From contig JAYODW010000007.1 of the NCBI GenBank assembly GCA_038116745.1, positions 1 through 64,000 of the forward strand: 64,000 bases of DNA. The letters are read 5' to 3'. Source of the stretch: JAYODW01 sp038116745. Its GTDB lineage: Bacteria > Pseudomonadota > Gammaproteobacteria > Ga0077536. A model generated the notes under the pieces. The model had not been told where the DNA came from. It did not search any database and saw nothing but the letters and a program-made list of their open reading frames with translations. Position 1 is the first letter of the stretch. Each line of letters starts with the position of its first letter. The translations under genes and the position numbers were made by a program. Below, piece by piece: positions 53,760 to 61,468 of this stretch.

Positions 53760-54866
53760 ATGAAGCTCAACACGGCCCAAGAACTGATTGACGATATCCG
53801 GGATGGAAAGATGGTGATCGTCATGGACGACGAGGACCGGGAAAACGAAGGCGATTTCATTCTGGCCGCACAACACTGCACCGCCGAGCACATCAACTTT
53901 ATGGCCAGATACGGCCGCGGACTTATCTGCCTGACGCTGACCGAAGAGCGCTGTCGCCGGCTGAATCTTCCGCTGATGGTGCAGGACACCCGGTATACCC
54001 ACCGGACTAACTTCACCGTCTCTATCGAAGCGGCGGTGGGTGTTACCACCGGGATCTCGGCCGGGGATCGCGCGCGGACGGTACAGGCAGCGGTCGCGGC
54101 TGACGCGGTTGCCAATGACCTGGTCCAGCCCGGGCACATCTTCCCGTTAATGGCGCAGCCCGGTGGTGTGCTGACCCGTGCGGGTCACACGGAGGCCGGC
54201 TGCGATTTTGCGCGCGCAGCAGGCCTGGACCCGTCCGCCGTTATCGTTGAGATACTGAAAGATGACGGCACGATGGCGCGGCGCCCGGATCTCGAGATTC
54301 TGGCGCAGGAGCTTGGATTGAAAATCGGTACGGTGGCGGACTTGATCCGTTTCCGGATCGAGAATGAAAAAACGGTCGAGTGCGCGGGACAGGCTTTGGT
54401 TCCCACCGAATTCGGCGATTTCCAGGTGAGCGCCTACCGGGACGCCATCCGCGGTGATCTGCACATGGCGATGGTCAAAGGAACAATCGATCCTGAAACC
54501 CCCACGCTGGTCCGCGTACATATCGCAAACCCTCTGGAGGACCTTACCGCCAGCGTACGCAAAGATTCGGGCTGGCCTCTGCGGGACGCTCTGCGGCGTG
54601 TTGCCGACGCCGGTGCGGGGGTTGTGGTTGTGCTTAACAATCAGCTGGACAGCGTTGATCTCGTGCGCCAGCTGAACCGTTACGCTTGCGAAGGGGATGA
54701 GGCCGCGCCGCGCCGCGAGGCACATGCGATGGACTGGCGGCAGATTGGCCTGGGTGCACAGATTCTCACAGATCTGGGTGTGCGTAAGATGCGTGTGATG
54801 AGCAACCCGCGCAGGTACCATGCCATCTCTGGTTTCGGCCTAGAAGTTCTTGAGTACGTGAACTGA
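53760..54866 (+). CDS. ribBA: 3,4-dihydroxy-2-butanone 4-phosphate synthase with degenerate GTP cyclohydrolase II domain
   Basis: 368 residues. The N-terminal RibB domain (1-205) is complete: MDDEDRENEGDFILAAQ, RYGRGLICLTL, THRTNFTVSIEA and GHTEAGCDFARAAGL. The C-terminal RibA-like domain (210-368) lacks the zinc-binding cysteine cluster of true GTP cyclohydrolase II: the stretch RVHIANPLEDLTASVRKD stands where the active enzyme has a Cys-rich RVHSEC-type motif. It is therefore predicted to make dihydroxybutanone phosphate only, with GTP cyclohydrolase encoded elsewhere. ATG 53760, 83 bp after ribE; a TATAAT at 53712-53717 lies in the gap but has no -35. Confidence 0.9.
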   Translation: MKLNTAQELIDDIRDGKMVIVMDDEDRENEGDFILAAQHCTAEHINFMARYGRGLICLTLTEERCRRLNLPLMVQDTRYTHRTNFTVSIEAAVGVTTGISAGDRARTVQAAVAADAVANDLVQPGHIFPLMAQPGGVLTRAGHTEAGCDFARAAGLDPSAVIVEILKDDGTMARRPDLEILAQELGLKIGTVADLIRFRIENEKTVECAGQALVPTEFGDFQVSAYRDAIRGDLHMAMVKGTIDPETPTLVRVHIANPLEDLTASVRKDSGWPLRDALRRVADAGAGVVVVLNNQLDSVDLVRQLNRYACEGDEAAPRREAHAMDWRQIGLGAQILTDLGVRKMRVMSNPRRYHAISGFGLEVLEYVN

Positions 54867-54974
54867 GCGCATACGAGCCGGATTTCCGGCGCTCAGCGCG
54901 CGAGCATTCCGCGTAAAGCCGTGCAGCTGGCCTTGAGCGGCTGGCATTCAAACGAATGGATGAGAGGAAGCCCA

Positions 54975-55448
54975 ATGCATGATCTGAACGTGATCGAAGG
55001 TAAGCCGATCCTGACCGAGGCCGCGTCCATCGCGCTGGTCTGTTCGCGCTTCAACAGCTTCATTGTTGACCAGCTCGAGTCCGGCTGTATCGATACGCTG
55101 CAGCGCCAGGCAACCGTGCCCTGTACAGTCACCATCGTTCGTACGCCGGGCGCGTTCGAGCTGGCGGTCGCCGCGCGCAAACTCGCGGCTTCCGGGAAGC
55201 ACGATGCCATTATTGCTCTGGGTGCGGTGATTCGAGGTTCGACGCCGCACTTCGACCATGTTGCCAATGCCTGTTCCCGCGGGCTGGCCAGCGTCGCGAC
55301 GGATACCGGTGTTCCTGTAATTTTCGGGGTGCTCACCGTGGATAGCATCGAGCAGGCAATTGAGCGTGCGGGCACCAAGGCCGGTAACAAGGGCGGCGAG
55401 GCGGCGGCCGTCGCCATCGAAATGATCAGCGTCCTGCGTCAGATCTGA
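54975..55448 (+). CDS. ribH: 6,7-dimethyl-8-ribityllumazine synthase
   Basis: 157 residues. Joins the RibD/RibB products to lumazine. Motifs: CSRFNSFIVDQLESG, PGAFELAVAARKL and GAVIRGSTPHFDHVA, with His for catalysis in the last. ATG 54975 follows GAGGAAG. A 6-bp gap separates it from nusB, the conserved ribH-nusB pair. Confidence 0.96.
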   Translation: MHDLNVIEGKPILTEAASIALVCSRFNSFIVDQLESGCIDTLQRQATVPCTVTIVRTPGAFELAVAARKLAASGKHDAIIALGAVIRGSTPHFDHVANACSRGLASVATDTGVPVIFGVLTVDSIEQAIERAGTKAGNKGGEAAAVAIEMISVLRQI

Positions 55449-55454
55449 TCGAAG

Positions 55455-55898
55455 ATGGGGTCCCGTCCGGGTCCGCGAGGTCGAATCAAGGCACGGCGCT
55501 GCGCCGTGCAGGCCCTCTACCAATGGCTGATGACCGCTCACGCGCCGGATACTATCGTTGCTGAGTTTCTCGCGGATCGCGAGATAGACAGTGTGGATCT
55601 CGATTATTTCGAGGAGCTGGTTCGTGAGGTTACGGGTTCATTTGAAACGCTTCGCTCAGACCTTGAGGTCTGTATAGACCGCGAGTGGCACAGGCTGGAT
55701 GCCGTGGAGCGCGCGGTTCTGCTGATAGGCGCTTACGAGATGCGTCACTGCCAGGAGATCCCCTATCGTGTGGTGATCAACGAAGGGGTCGAACTGTGCA
55801 AAATGTTTGGTACGGTGGAGGGACATCGCTACGTCAACGGCGTGCTTGATCGTCTGGCGCGCGAACGTCGCGGACCCGAAATTGCAGCCAGGTCCTGA
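55455..55898 (+). CDS. nusB: Transcription antitermination factor NusB
   Basis: 147 residues, all-helical NusB fold. The arginine-rich N-terminus binds boxA RNA (RGRIKARRCAVQALYQW), and the C-terminus shows VVINEGVELCKMFGTVEGHRYVNGVLD, the signature. Acts with NusE in rRNA antitermination. Six bases after ribH and 32 before thiL. Confidence 0.95.
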   Translation: MGSRPGPRGRIKARRCAVQALYQWLMTAHAPDTIVAEFLADREIDSVDLDYFEELVREVTGSFETLRSDLEVCIDREWHRLDAVERAVLLIGAYEMRHCQEIPYRVVINEGVELCKMFGTVEGHRYVNGVLDRLARERRGPEIAARS

Positions 55899-55930
55899 GC
55901 CCGAGCCAGTCGAATAACGGGCGTAGGTCG

Positions 55931-56875
55931 GTGGATGAATTTGCGCTGATTGGCCGCTATTTTGCCAGCCAAAACGATACTGCCGACGTACTGCTGGGCA
56001 TCGGTGACGATGCTGCGCTGGTCCGCGTACCCACAGATCAGAATCTTGCTCTGGCAACCGATACGCTGGTAGCCGGTGTGCATTTCCCTCATGACATTGC
56101 GCCTGGAGATCTCGGTTATCGTCTGAGTGCGGTGAATCTGAGCGATATGGCCGCGATGGGCGCGCGACCGCGCTTTGCGACCCTCGCGTTGACCTTACCC
56201 GCGGTCGATCATGCCTGGCTGGAGTCTTTCTCGGACGGGCTCAAAAACGCTCTTGGTGAAGCCGGGGTCAGTCTCGTTGGTGGCGATACGACCCGCGGCC
56301 CGCTGACGCTGACTCTGCAGCTTGTTGGCACGGTGCCCGCTGCCGCCCTGTGTCGCAGCGGCGCGCGGCCAGGCGATCTGGTTTTTGTATCAGGCACTCT
56401 TGGTGACGCCCGTGCAGGGCTCGAGGCACTCCGTGGCGGTTCCGCTGCGGAGGCTGAATTGCGCGCGCGCTACTTTCGTCCGCAGGCGCGGGTCGAACTT
56501 GGTTGCGCGCTGCTCGGTATCGCCACTGCGGCAATCGACGTCTCGGACGGGCTTCTCGCTGACCTTGACCACGTGGCAGAGCAGAGCCAGGTGGCAATAG
56601 AAATTGATCCCGACAGCCTGCCGCTGTCAGAGCATCTCAGCCGTTATTGCGAAAGCAAGCTGGCACAGGAATACGCGGCGACTGGTGGGGATGATTACGA
56701 ACTGGCCTTCACGATCCCGGCGGCGAGGGAAGCTGACGCGATAGCGCTTGGTGCCCGGCTGGGCGTCTCTGTGACCCGGATTGGTCGCGTTATGTCCGGC
56801 GTCGGTGTGCGTTGCGTCGACCGGTTCGGGAAGGTCCGGGCGTTTGGAAATGCAGGTTATCGACACTTTACATGA
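55931..56875 (+). CDS. thiL: Thiamine-monophosphate kinase
   Basis: 314 residues, PurM-like ATP-binding family. Makes thiamine pyrophosphate from TMP. Metal sites: GIGDDAALV near residue 19, ATDTLVAGVHF, and DVSDGLLADLDH plus GGDDYELAF in the C-terminal half. GTG start at 55931 with weak ribosome-binding site. Gene order nusB-thiL is standard, but pgpA, which often follows, is absent; the next gene is 118 bp away. Confidence 0.94.
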   Translation: MDEFALIGRYFASQNDTADVLLGIGDDAALVRVPTDQNLALATDTLVAGVHFPHDIAPGDLGYRLSAVNLSDMAAMGARPRFATLALTLPAVDHAWLESFSDGLKNALGEAGVSLVGGDTTRGPLTLTLQLVGTVPAAALCRSGARPGDLVFVSGTLGDARAGLEALRGGSAAEAELRARYFRPQARVELGCALLGIATAAIDVSDGLLADLDHVAEQSQVAIEIDPDSLPLSEHLSRYCESKLAQEYAATGGDDYELAFTIPAAREADAIALGARLGVSVTRIGRVMSGVGVRCVDRFGKVRAFGNAGYRHFT

Positions 56876-56993
56876 GCAATCAGCGCGCCGGCGACTCGCG
56901 CGCAGTGACGCCGTTTTGCCTCTGCACTGTGCACAGGTGTACCGTAGCCGCGCTTGAACCGGCCCCGTTTTAAGGGGCACCAGGAGGAAGACC

Positions 56994-57791
56994 ATGAGCT
57001 ACTGCAAACCGATCCTGTTGATGATGGGGCTGTTGGCCGGCAGCACGGCCTCGGCTCAGCAGTCGTCCATCGACATCTGGGCAACGCTGCTCAAGCCCAG
57101 GTATTTTCCCGACGTGGAGCTGGTCGAGGGACGATCGGTCATCGATCTGAAGACGCCTTATCGGGCCGAAGATGCTGCATTCACGCCGGTCTCAATCCTG
57201 GCGGGTTTCCCGCAGACGGAAGAGCGCTATATCGAAAAGCTGTTCGTGTTCGTAGAAGAGAATCCCCAGCCGCTGGTTGGGAAATTCACGCTGACGCCGC
57301 AGATGGGGCGCGCCGATCTGGCCCTCCGCGTGCGTGTTGATAAGTACACCAACATCCGCGCAGTCGCCCGCCTGAACAATGGCGAACATCATCTCGTGAC
57401 GAACTTTGTTAAGGCTGCCGGTGGCTGTTCGGCACCGCTGGCGGCAGATTTTCAGGCGGCTATGGAGCGCATCGGGGGCATGAAGTTCCGCACCCTGAGC
57501 GACGCGGACCACAATGACCTGCTGATCGGTCAGTTCATGCTCAGCCATCCGAATGTCACAGGTATGCAGAAAGATCAGAGAACTCAGCTGATCCGTCCCG
57601 AGCACTATGTGAAGACAATCAAACTGTTCCGCGGAGACACGCTGCTGATGACCGCCGAGACAGGGTTCTCGGTGAGTGCGGATCCAGTGTTCCGTTTTTT
57701 CATGCGTGCTGAGGGAGACAAGGCACTGCGTGCTGAAGTGGCCGATTCGAAAGGCCTGAGCTGGGAAAAACAATTCGAGATCAAGGGATAG
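56994..57791 (+). CDS. SoxYZ-like sulfur carrier fusion (quinoprotein-dehydrogenase-associated type)
   Basis: 265 residues. Signal peptide at residues 1-22 (MSYCKPILLMMGLLAGSTASAQ). The SoxY-like part carries the cysteine C145 in KAAGGCSAP, a GGC motif comparable to the substrate-carrying Cys of SoxY; a SoxZ-like immunoglobulin fold makes up the C-terminal 100 residues (residues 165-265). The same fused arrangement occurs near PQQ alcohol dehydrogenases, but no such enzyme lies here. Periplasmic, probably carrying or sensing a small thiol-linked group. A strong AGGAGG (56982-56987) precedes ATG 56994. Confidence 0.75.
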   Translation: MSYCKPILLMMGLLAGSTASAQQSSIDIWATLLKPRYFPDVELVEGRSVIDLKTPYRAEDAAFTPVSILAGFPQTEERYIEKLFVFVEENPQPLVGKFTLTPQMGRADLALRVRVDKYTNIRAVARLNNGEHHLVTNFVKAAGGCSAPLAADFQAAMERIGGMKFRTLSDADHNDLLIGQFMLSHPNVTGMQKDQRTQLIRPEHYVKTIKLFRGDTLLMTAETGFSVSADPVFRFFMRAEGDKALRAEVADSKGLSWEKQFEIKG

Positions 57792-57830
57792 CGCCGTTGA
57801 CCGCAACCGCTCTCCGAGGGAAAGGATTCT

Positions 57831-58595
57831 ATGCACAGTGAATTCAGGCAGCGGTTGCTTGCCGGCGAACAAGTGTTCGGCACTATGGTGACGCTCGACT
57901 CCCCCGAAGTGGTGGAGGTTCTGTGTCACCTCGGTTTTGACTGGCTTTTTATCGAAACCGAGCACGCGCCATTGCTGCCGGACGCCGTCCAGCGTGTCGT
58001 CCAGGCAGCAGGTGACACCCCCTGCCTGGTACGTTTGCCCGTGGGTGAAGAGATCGCGGTCAAACGGGTGCTCGACGCCGGCGCTGCCGGCATTATCGTG
58101 CCGCAGGTGAACACGGCAGAGCAGGCGCGCCGGATAGTGGAATACGCGAAGTATCCGCCGCAAGGAGCCAGGGGCATCGGGCTGAATCGCGCCAGCGCCT
58201 ATGGACAGCGTTTTGCCGACTATCTTGCGACCGCGAATGACGGATCAACGGTTGTTGTTCAGGCAGAGCACTACGAGGCGGTGAAAAACATCGAGGCAAT
58301 CTGCATGGTGGAAGGTATCGACGCGGTCCTCATCGGGCCCTACGACCTTTCGGCGAGCATGAATCGGACCGGCCGCCTGGATGACCCCGAGGTCGTTGCT
58401 GCGATCGCCCATGTGCGCGATATCTGCCTCGCAAGCGGCCGGCGCCTGGGATTTTTTGGTGTGACCCCGGAGCTGGTGCAGCCGCGCGCAGCGGAGGGCT
58501 TTAATCTTTTATGCAGCGCTGCCGATGTGACGCTGCTGGCCAGCGCCGGACGGGAGCTGCTGAACAAGCTGCGCGAAAGCGGAGATGCGTCATGA
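57831..58595 (+). CDS. HpcH/HpaI family aldolase
   Basis: 254 residues, class II pyruvate aldolase barrel. Active-site elements include the EH pair in IETEHAPLL (catalytic His), RLPVGE, and the metal-binding Gln/Glu in VVVQAEHYEAV with Asp in IGPYDLSASM. Family members cleave 4-hydroxy-2-oxoacids to pyruvate plus an aldehyde; the precise substrate is unknown. Stop overlaps the next gene by ATGA, indicating tight coupling with an RraA-like partner. It is 39 bp after the SoxYZ-like gene. Confidence 0.85.
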   Translation: MHSEFRQRLLAGEQVFGTMVTLDSPEVVEVLCHLGFDWLFIETEHAPLLPDAVQRVVQAAGDTPCLVRLPVGEEIAVKRVLDAGAAGIIVPQVNTAEQARRIVEYAKYPPQGARGIGLNRASAYGQRFADYLATANDGSTVVVQAEHYEAVKNIEAICMVEGIDAVLIGPYDLSASMNRTGRLDDPEVVAAIAHVRDICLASGRRLGFFGVTPELVQPRAAEGFNLLCSAADVTLLASAGRELLNKLRESGDAS

Positions 58596-59254
58596 AGGAT
58601 GCGCTGAAAGAGGAGCTGAACAGCATCAGCACGGCTGCGCTGGCGGATGCGGATAAGGGGCTTCGAGTCATGGATGCCGGGCTGAGGCCCGTGACCGGCG
58701 GCCAACGCATGGTTGGCACGGCGCGGACGGTGCGCTGCGGGCATGATTTCCTGACCGTCATTACGGCTCTGGATCAATCCGAGCCAGGAGATGTGCTTGT
58801 TGTCGATACGGAGCACTGTCCGCGGGCGGTGGTGGGTGAGTTGTTCAGCCGCGAGGCGCAGCGACGTGGTCTGGCGGGACTCGTGATCGATGGGCTGGTG
58901 CGTGACACGAAAGCGGTGGGTTCGCTGTCACTGCCCGTATGGTCCCGAGGATTCTGTCCTTGCTCCGCGACCACGACGGCGTTGCGCGAGACCCAGGTTG
59001 AAATACGCTGCGGCGGCGTTTCCGTACTCCCGGGCGATATCGTCGTTGCTGACGACGACGGAATCCTGGTGGCAACGGCACTTGAGTTTGAGCGACTCGT
59101 GCCTTTGGCCAGGGATATCGAGCGGAAGGAAGCTGAGCTTTGTCGACGGATGGCGGCAGGCACGGGACTGCTCGAGATGCTCAACTACCGTGAGCATGCA
59201 AATGCGCTGGCGTCCGGTGAGGAAAGCCGTCTGGCTTTCCGGCTGGAAGACTGA
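58592..59254 (+). CDS. RraA-family protein (possible HMG/CHA-type aldolase)
   Basis: 220 residues, RraA/HMG-aldolase fold. The family core is visible as PGDVLVVDTEHCPRAVVGELFSREAQ and AGLVIDGLVRDTK, and the Arg-Asp pair of the catalytic members (IDGLVRDTK) is present, which hints at an enzyme (4-hydroxy-4-methyl-2-oxoglutarate aldolase or oxaloacetate decarboxylase type) rather than the RNase E regulator RraA. ATG 58592 overlaps the aldolase gene by 4 bp. Two aldolase-type proteins in tandem suggest steps of one catabolic route. Confidence 0.78.
   Translation: MKDALKEELNSISTAALADADKGLRVMDAGLRPVTGGQRMVGTARTVRCGHDFLTVITALDQSEPGDVLVVDTEHCPRAVVGELFSREAQRRGLAGLVIDGLVRDTKAVGSLSLPVWSRGFCPCSATTTALRETQVEIRCGGVSVLPGDIVVADDDGILVATALEFERLVPLARDIERKEAELCRRMAAGTGLLEMLNYREHANALASGEESRLAFRLED
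59221..59240 (+). other. Perfect hairpin near the end of the RraA-like gene
   Basis: GGAAAGCC-GTCT-GGCTTTCC is an 8-bp perfect stem with 4-nt loop, inside the last 12 codons of the gene. It is not followed by a T tract. It may protect the 3' end of an upstream transcript or slow transcription before the small secreted-protein gene. Confidence 0.45.
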
Positions 59255-59271
59255 TCGGCTGCCGTTGGCAT

Positions 59272-59655
59272 ATGAGCACCAGGCTGCCGGCGCCGCACCG
59301 ACGCGAGCCGTTGCTTACTCTATGCGTCCTGTTGTGCAGCGCGGTGGTTTTTCGACCGTGCGACGCGACGGACAATGACGATGCCCGCCAGCTGGCTGGC
59401 TGTGCTGCCTATTATTTCAATGCGGCCAACGTCCGTCCTCTGCTGGATTACGACGACCTCTATCGGGCTGGAGAGGACGCGATGAACCAGAGTAGCGCTC
59501 TGGTTGGTCGGGAAGAGGCCGAGCGCCTGATGTCTGTGGCCGCCGCGGACATAGCGAAGCTCACCGAACGGGACTGGTCGCACTTTGAGGCTGCGTCTGC
59601 GCGGTTTGAAGGCCCATGTGCAGTCCTACGAGAGTCACGGAGCGGAGCTCCCTGA
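59272..59655 (+). CDS. Small predicted exported protein of unknown function
   Basis: 127 residues. A hydrophobic N-terminal segment (about residues 14-28, LLTLCVLLCSAVVF) looks like a signal peptide. The mature part is helical and rich in Ala/Glu, with two Cys (in AGCAAYYF and EGPCAVL) that might form a disulfide after export. No family recognised. The ribosome-binding site at ATG 59272 is weak. It lies 17 bp after the RraA-like gene and 59 bp before the ThDP enzyme, so it is likely part of that operon. Confidence 0.55.
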   Translation: MSTRLPAPHRREPLLTLCVLLCSAVVFRPCDATDNDDARQLAGCAAYYFNAANVRPLLDYDDLYRAGEDAMNQSSALVGREEAERLMSVAAADIAKLTERDWSHFEAASARFEGPCAVLRESRSGAP

Positions 59656-59714
59656 TCGGGAGCTGCTGACCGGGACTGCAGAACATCCACCTCTAGCATC
59701 TTTAAAGGATTGGT

Positions 59715-61286
59715 ATGAACGGAGCGCACGCCTTACTCGAATCACTTGTCGATGCCGGCGTCGAAGTCTGTTTCGCCAACCCTGGCACGTCGGAGATGCA
59801 TCTGGTCACCGCAATTGGTGCGTCAGACGCCGTGCGTCCCATTCTTTGTCTGTTCGAAGGCGTGGTCAGCGGTGCTGCTGACGGTTACGCCAGAATGTCC
59901 GGTAAGCCCGCGATCACATTACTGCATCTCGGCCCTGGATATGCCAACGCGATGGCTAACCTGCACAACGCACGCAAGGCCCATGTGCCGGTGGTCAACA
60001 TCGTCGGCGACCACGCGGTCTGGCATCACCAGTACGACGCACCTTTGACTTCCGATGTTCCTGGACACGTCCGCCTCCATTCCCACTGGTACAGGGTTTC
60101 CGAGTCCGCTCAGGATCTTGCGGCCGCGGGCGCAGAGGCGGTGCAGGCGGCCTGTGGTGGCGCGGGACGGATCGCGACCCTGATAGTGCCGGCGAACCAC
60201 GCGTGGGAAGACGCCGAGCAATCATTCGATCGCCTGACCCCTGAACCGCTGACGACGGTTTCCGAATCCGCCATTGACGAAGTGGTATCGGGCCTGAGCA
60301 ACGGGCGGCGTACTGCTCTGGTGCTGGGGGCGGGCGCGTTGCGCGAGCCGGCGCTGATAGCTGCTGGGCGGCTGAATGCGCGTACCGGCGTCTCGCTGCT
60401 GTGTGAGACTTTCCCGTCACGGCTGGAGCGCGGGGCGGGGCGGGTTCCCCTGACCCGCATCCCGTACTTCGCTGAACAGGCGATCGAGTTTCTGCAGGAA
60501 TTTGAGCAGATCGTACTGGTCGGGGCACAGGAGCCGGTGGCCTTCTTTGCCTACCCCGGCGTGGCCAGCCTGCTGGCGCCTCCGGAATGCCGGGTTCTGA
60601 AGCTGGCCGGGGTAGATGACGACATCGTCAAGGCGATAAACGAGGTGGCTGATCGCCTTGATGCACCGGTTTCGTTCACCACACAGCAGCGTTCGGTACC
60701 TGAAATAACGGGTGATGCCCTCACCCCTGGCGCAGTGGGCGATGTGATAAGCGCGTTGCTGCCTGAAAACGCCATTGTGTCGGACGAGGGCATAACCTGT
60801 GGCCTCGAGCTCTTTCTGCGCACTCAGGGCGCCGCAGCCCATGACTGGCTCGCGATCACGGGCGGTTCAATCGGGCAGGGACTGCCGGTCAGCTTCGGCG
60901 CGAGCGTTGCGTGTCCTGAGAGAAAGGTCGTAGCGTTCCAGGCGGATGGCAGCGGCATGTACACCGTTCAGGCCTTATGGAGTATGGCGCGCGAGGGCTG
61001 CGACGTGACTGTGGTGCTGTTGAATAACAGCAGCTACGCGATCCTGAATGTTGAGCTCGCGCGGTTGAAAGCCGGGGAGCCGAATGAAAAAACGCTGTCG
61101 ATGCTGGATCTTGGACGCCCGCAGATCGACTGGTGCCAGGTGGCTCAGGGCATGGGCGTGAGCGCCTGTCGGGTTGAAACCACTGGGGCGTTCTATGAGG
61201 CGTTCGGGCGCGCGATGCGCGAGCCGGGACCGCATCTGATCGAGGTCATGGTGCAGCAGCAGTTCGGTCCGGACCTGAAGCGCTGA
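59715..61286 (+). CDS. ThDP-dependent enzyme, acetolactate synthase/benzoylformate decarboxylase-like
   Basis: 523 residues. Three-domain ThDP enzyme: PYR domain with catalytic E48 (CLFEGVVSGAADGYARM), a central domain lacking FAD-site hallmarks, and the PP domain with the Mg/ThDP motif QADGSGMYTVQALW...NNSSYAIL (Ala-Asp-Gly in place of the usual Gly-Asp-Gly). No regulatory small subunit gene is adjacent, so it is unlikely to be the biosynthetic acetolactate synthase; a 2-ketoacid decarboxylase or lyase is more likely. ATG 59715 has AAAGGA nearby. It ends the 56994-61286 cluster. Confidence 0.8.
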   Translation: MNGAHALLESLVDAGVEVCFANPGTSEMHLVTAIGASDAVRPILCLFEGVVSGAADGYARMSGKPAITLLHLGPGYANAMANLHNARKAHVPVVNIVGDHAVWHHQYDAPLTSDVPGHVRLHSHWYRVSESAQDLAAAGAEAVQAACGGAGRIATLIVPANHAWEDAEQSFDRLTPEPLTTVSESAIDEVVSGLSNGRRTALVLGAGALREPALIAAGRLNARTGVSLLCETFPSRLERGAGRVPLTRIPYFAEQAIEFLQEFEQIVLVGAQEPVAFFAYPGVASLLAPPECRVLKLAGVDDDIVKAINEVADRLDAPVSFTTQQRSVPEITGDALTPGAVGDVISALLPENAIVSDEGITCGLELFLRTQGAAAHDWLAITGGSIGQGLPVSFGASVACPERKVVAFQADGSGMYTVQALWSMAREGCDVTVVLLNNSSYAILNVELARLKAGEPNEKTLSMLDLGRPQIDWCQVAQGMGVSACRVETTGAFYEAFGRAMREPGPHLIEVMVQQQFGPDLKR

Positions 61287-61383
61287 CCTGCAGGTTTGCT
61301 CGGTAAATGTTGTCTGCCGGTGGGTGACGCTGAGGCATGCACCGCGCAGCCCCTCCGGGGATGTCGCAGCAAAATGTCGTCGA

Positions 61384-61389
61384 TATACT
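61384..61389 (+). promoter_or_regulatory. Possible -10 box before the PilZ gene
   Basis: TATACT at 61384-61389 matches 5/6 of the -10 consensus in the 182-bp gap upstream of the first PilZ gene. No good -35 was found at the usual distance. A start near 61396 would place the following hairpin at 61412-61431 in the leader. Confidence 0.3.
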
Positions 61390-61411
61390 AACCACCTACT
61401 TTAGAAATCGG

Positions 61412-61431
61412 TTTCGAGTTGGGACTCGAAA
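61412..61431 (+). promoter_or_regulatory. Perfect hairpin in the PilZ gene leader
   Basis: TTTCGAGT-TGGG-ACTCGAAA, an 8-bp perfect stem with 4-nt loop, 37 bp before the ATG of the first PilZ gene. It could act as an operator (palindrome) or as a leader RNA hairpin; no T tract follows, so it is not an intrinsic terminator. Confidence 0.4.
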
Positions 61432-61468
61432 GCCCTTCGACAGGTGAACAGGCGAGCGAGGCCTAGGG

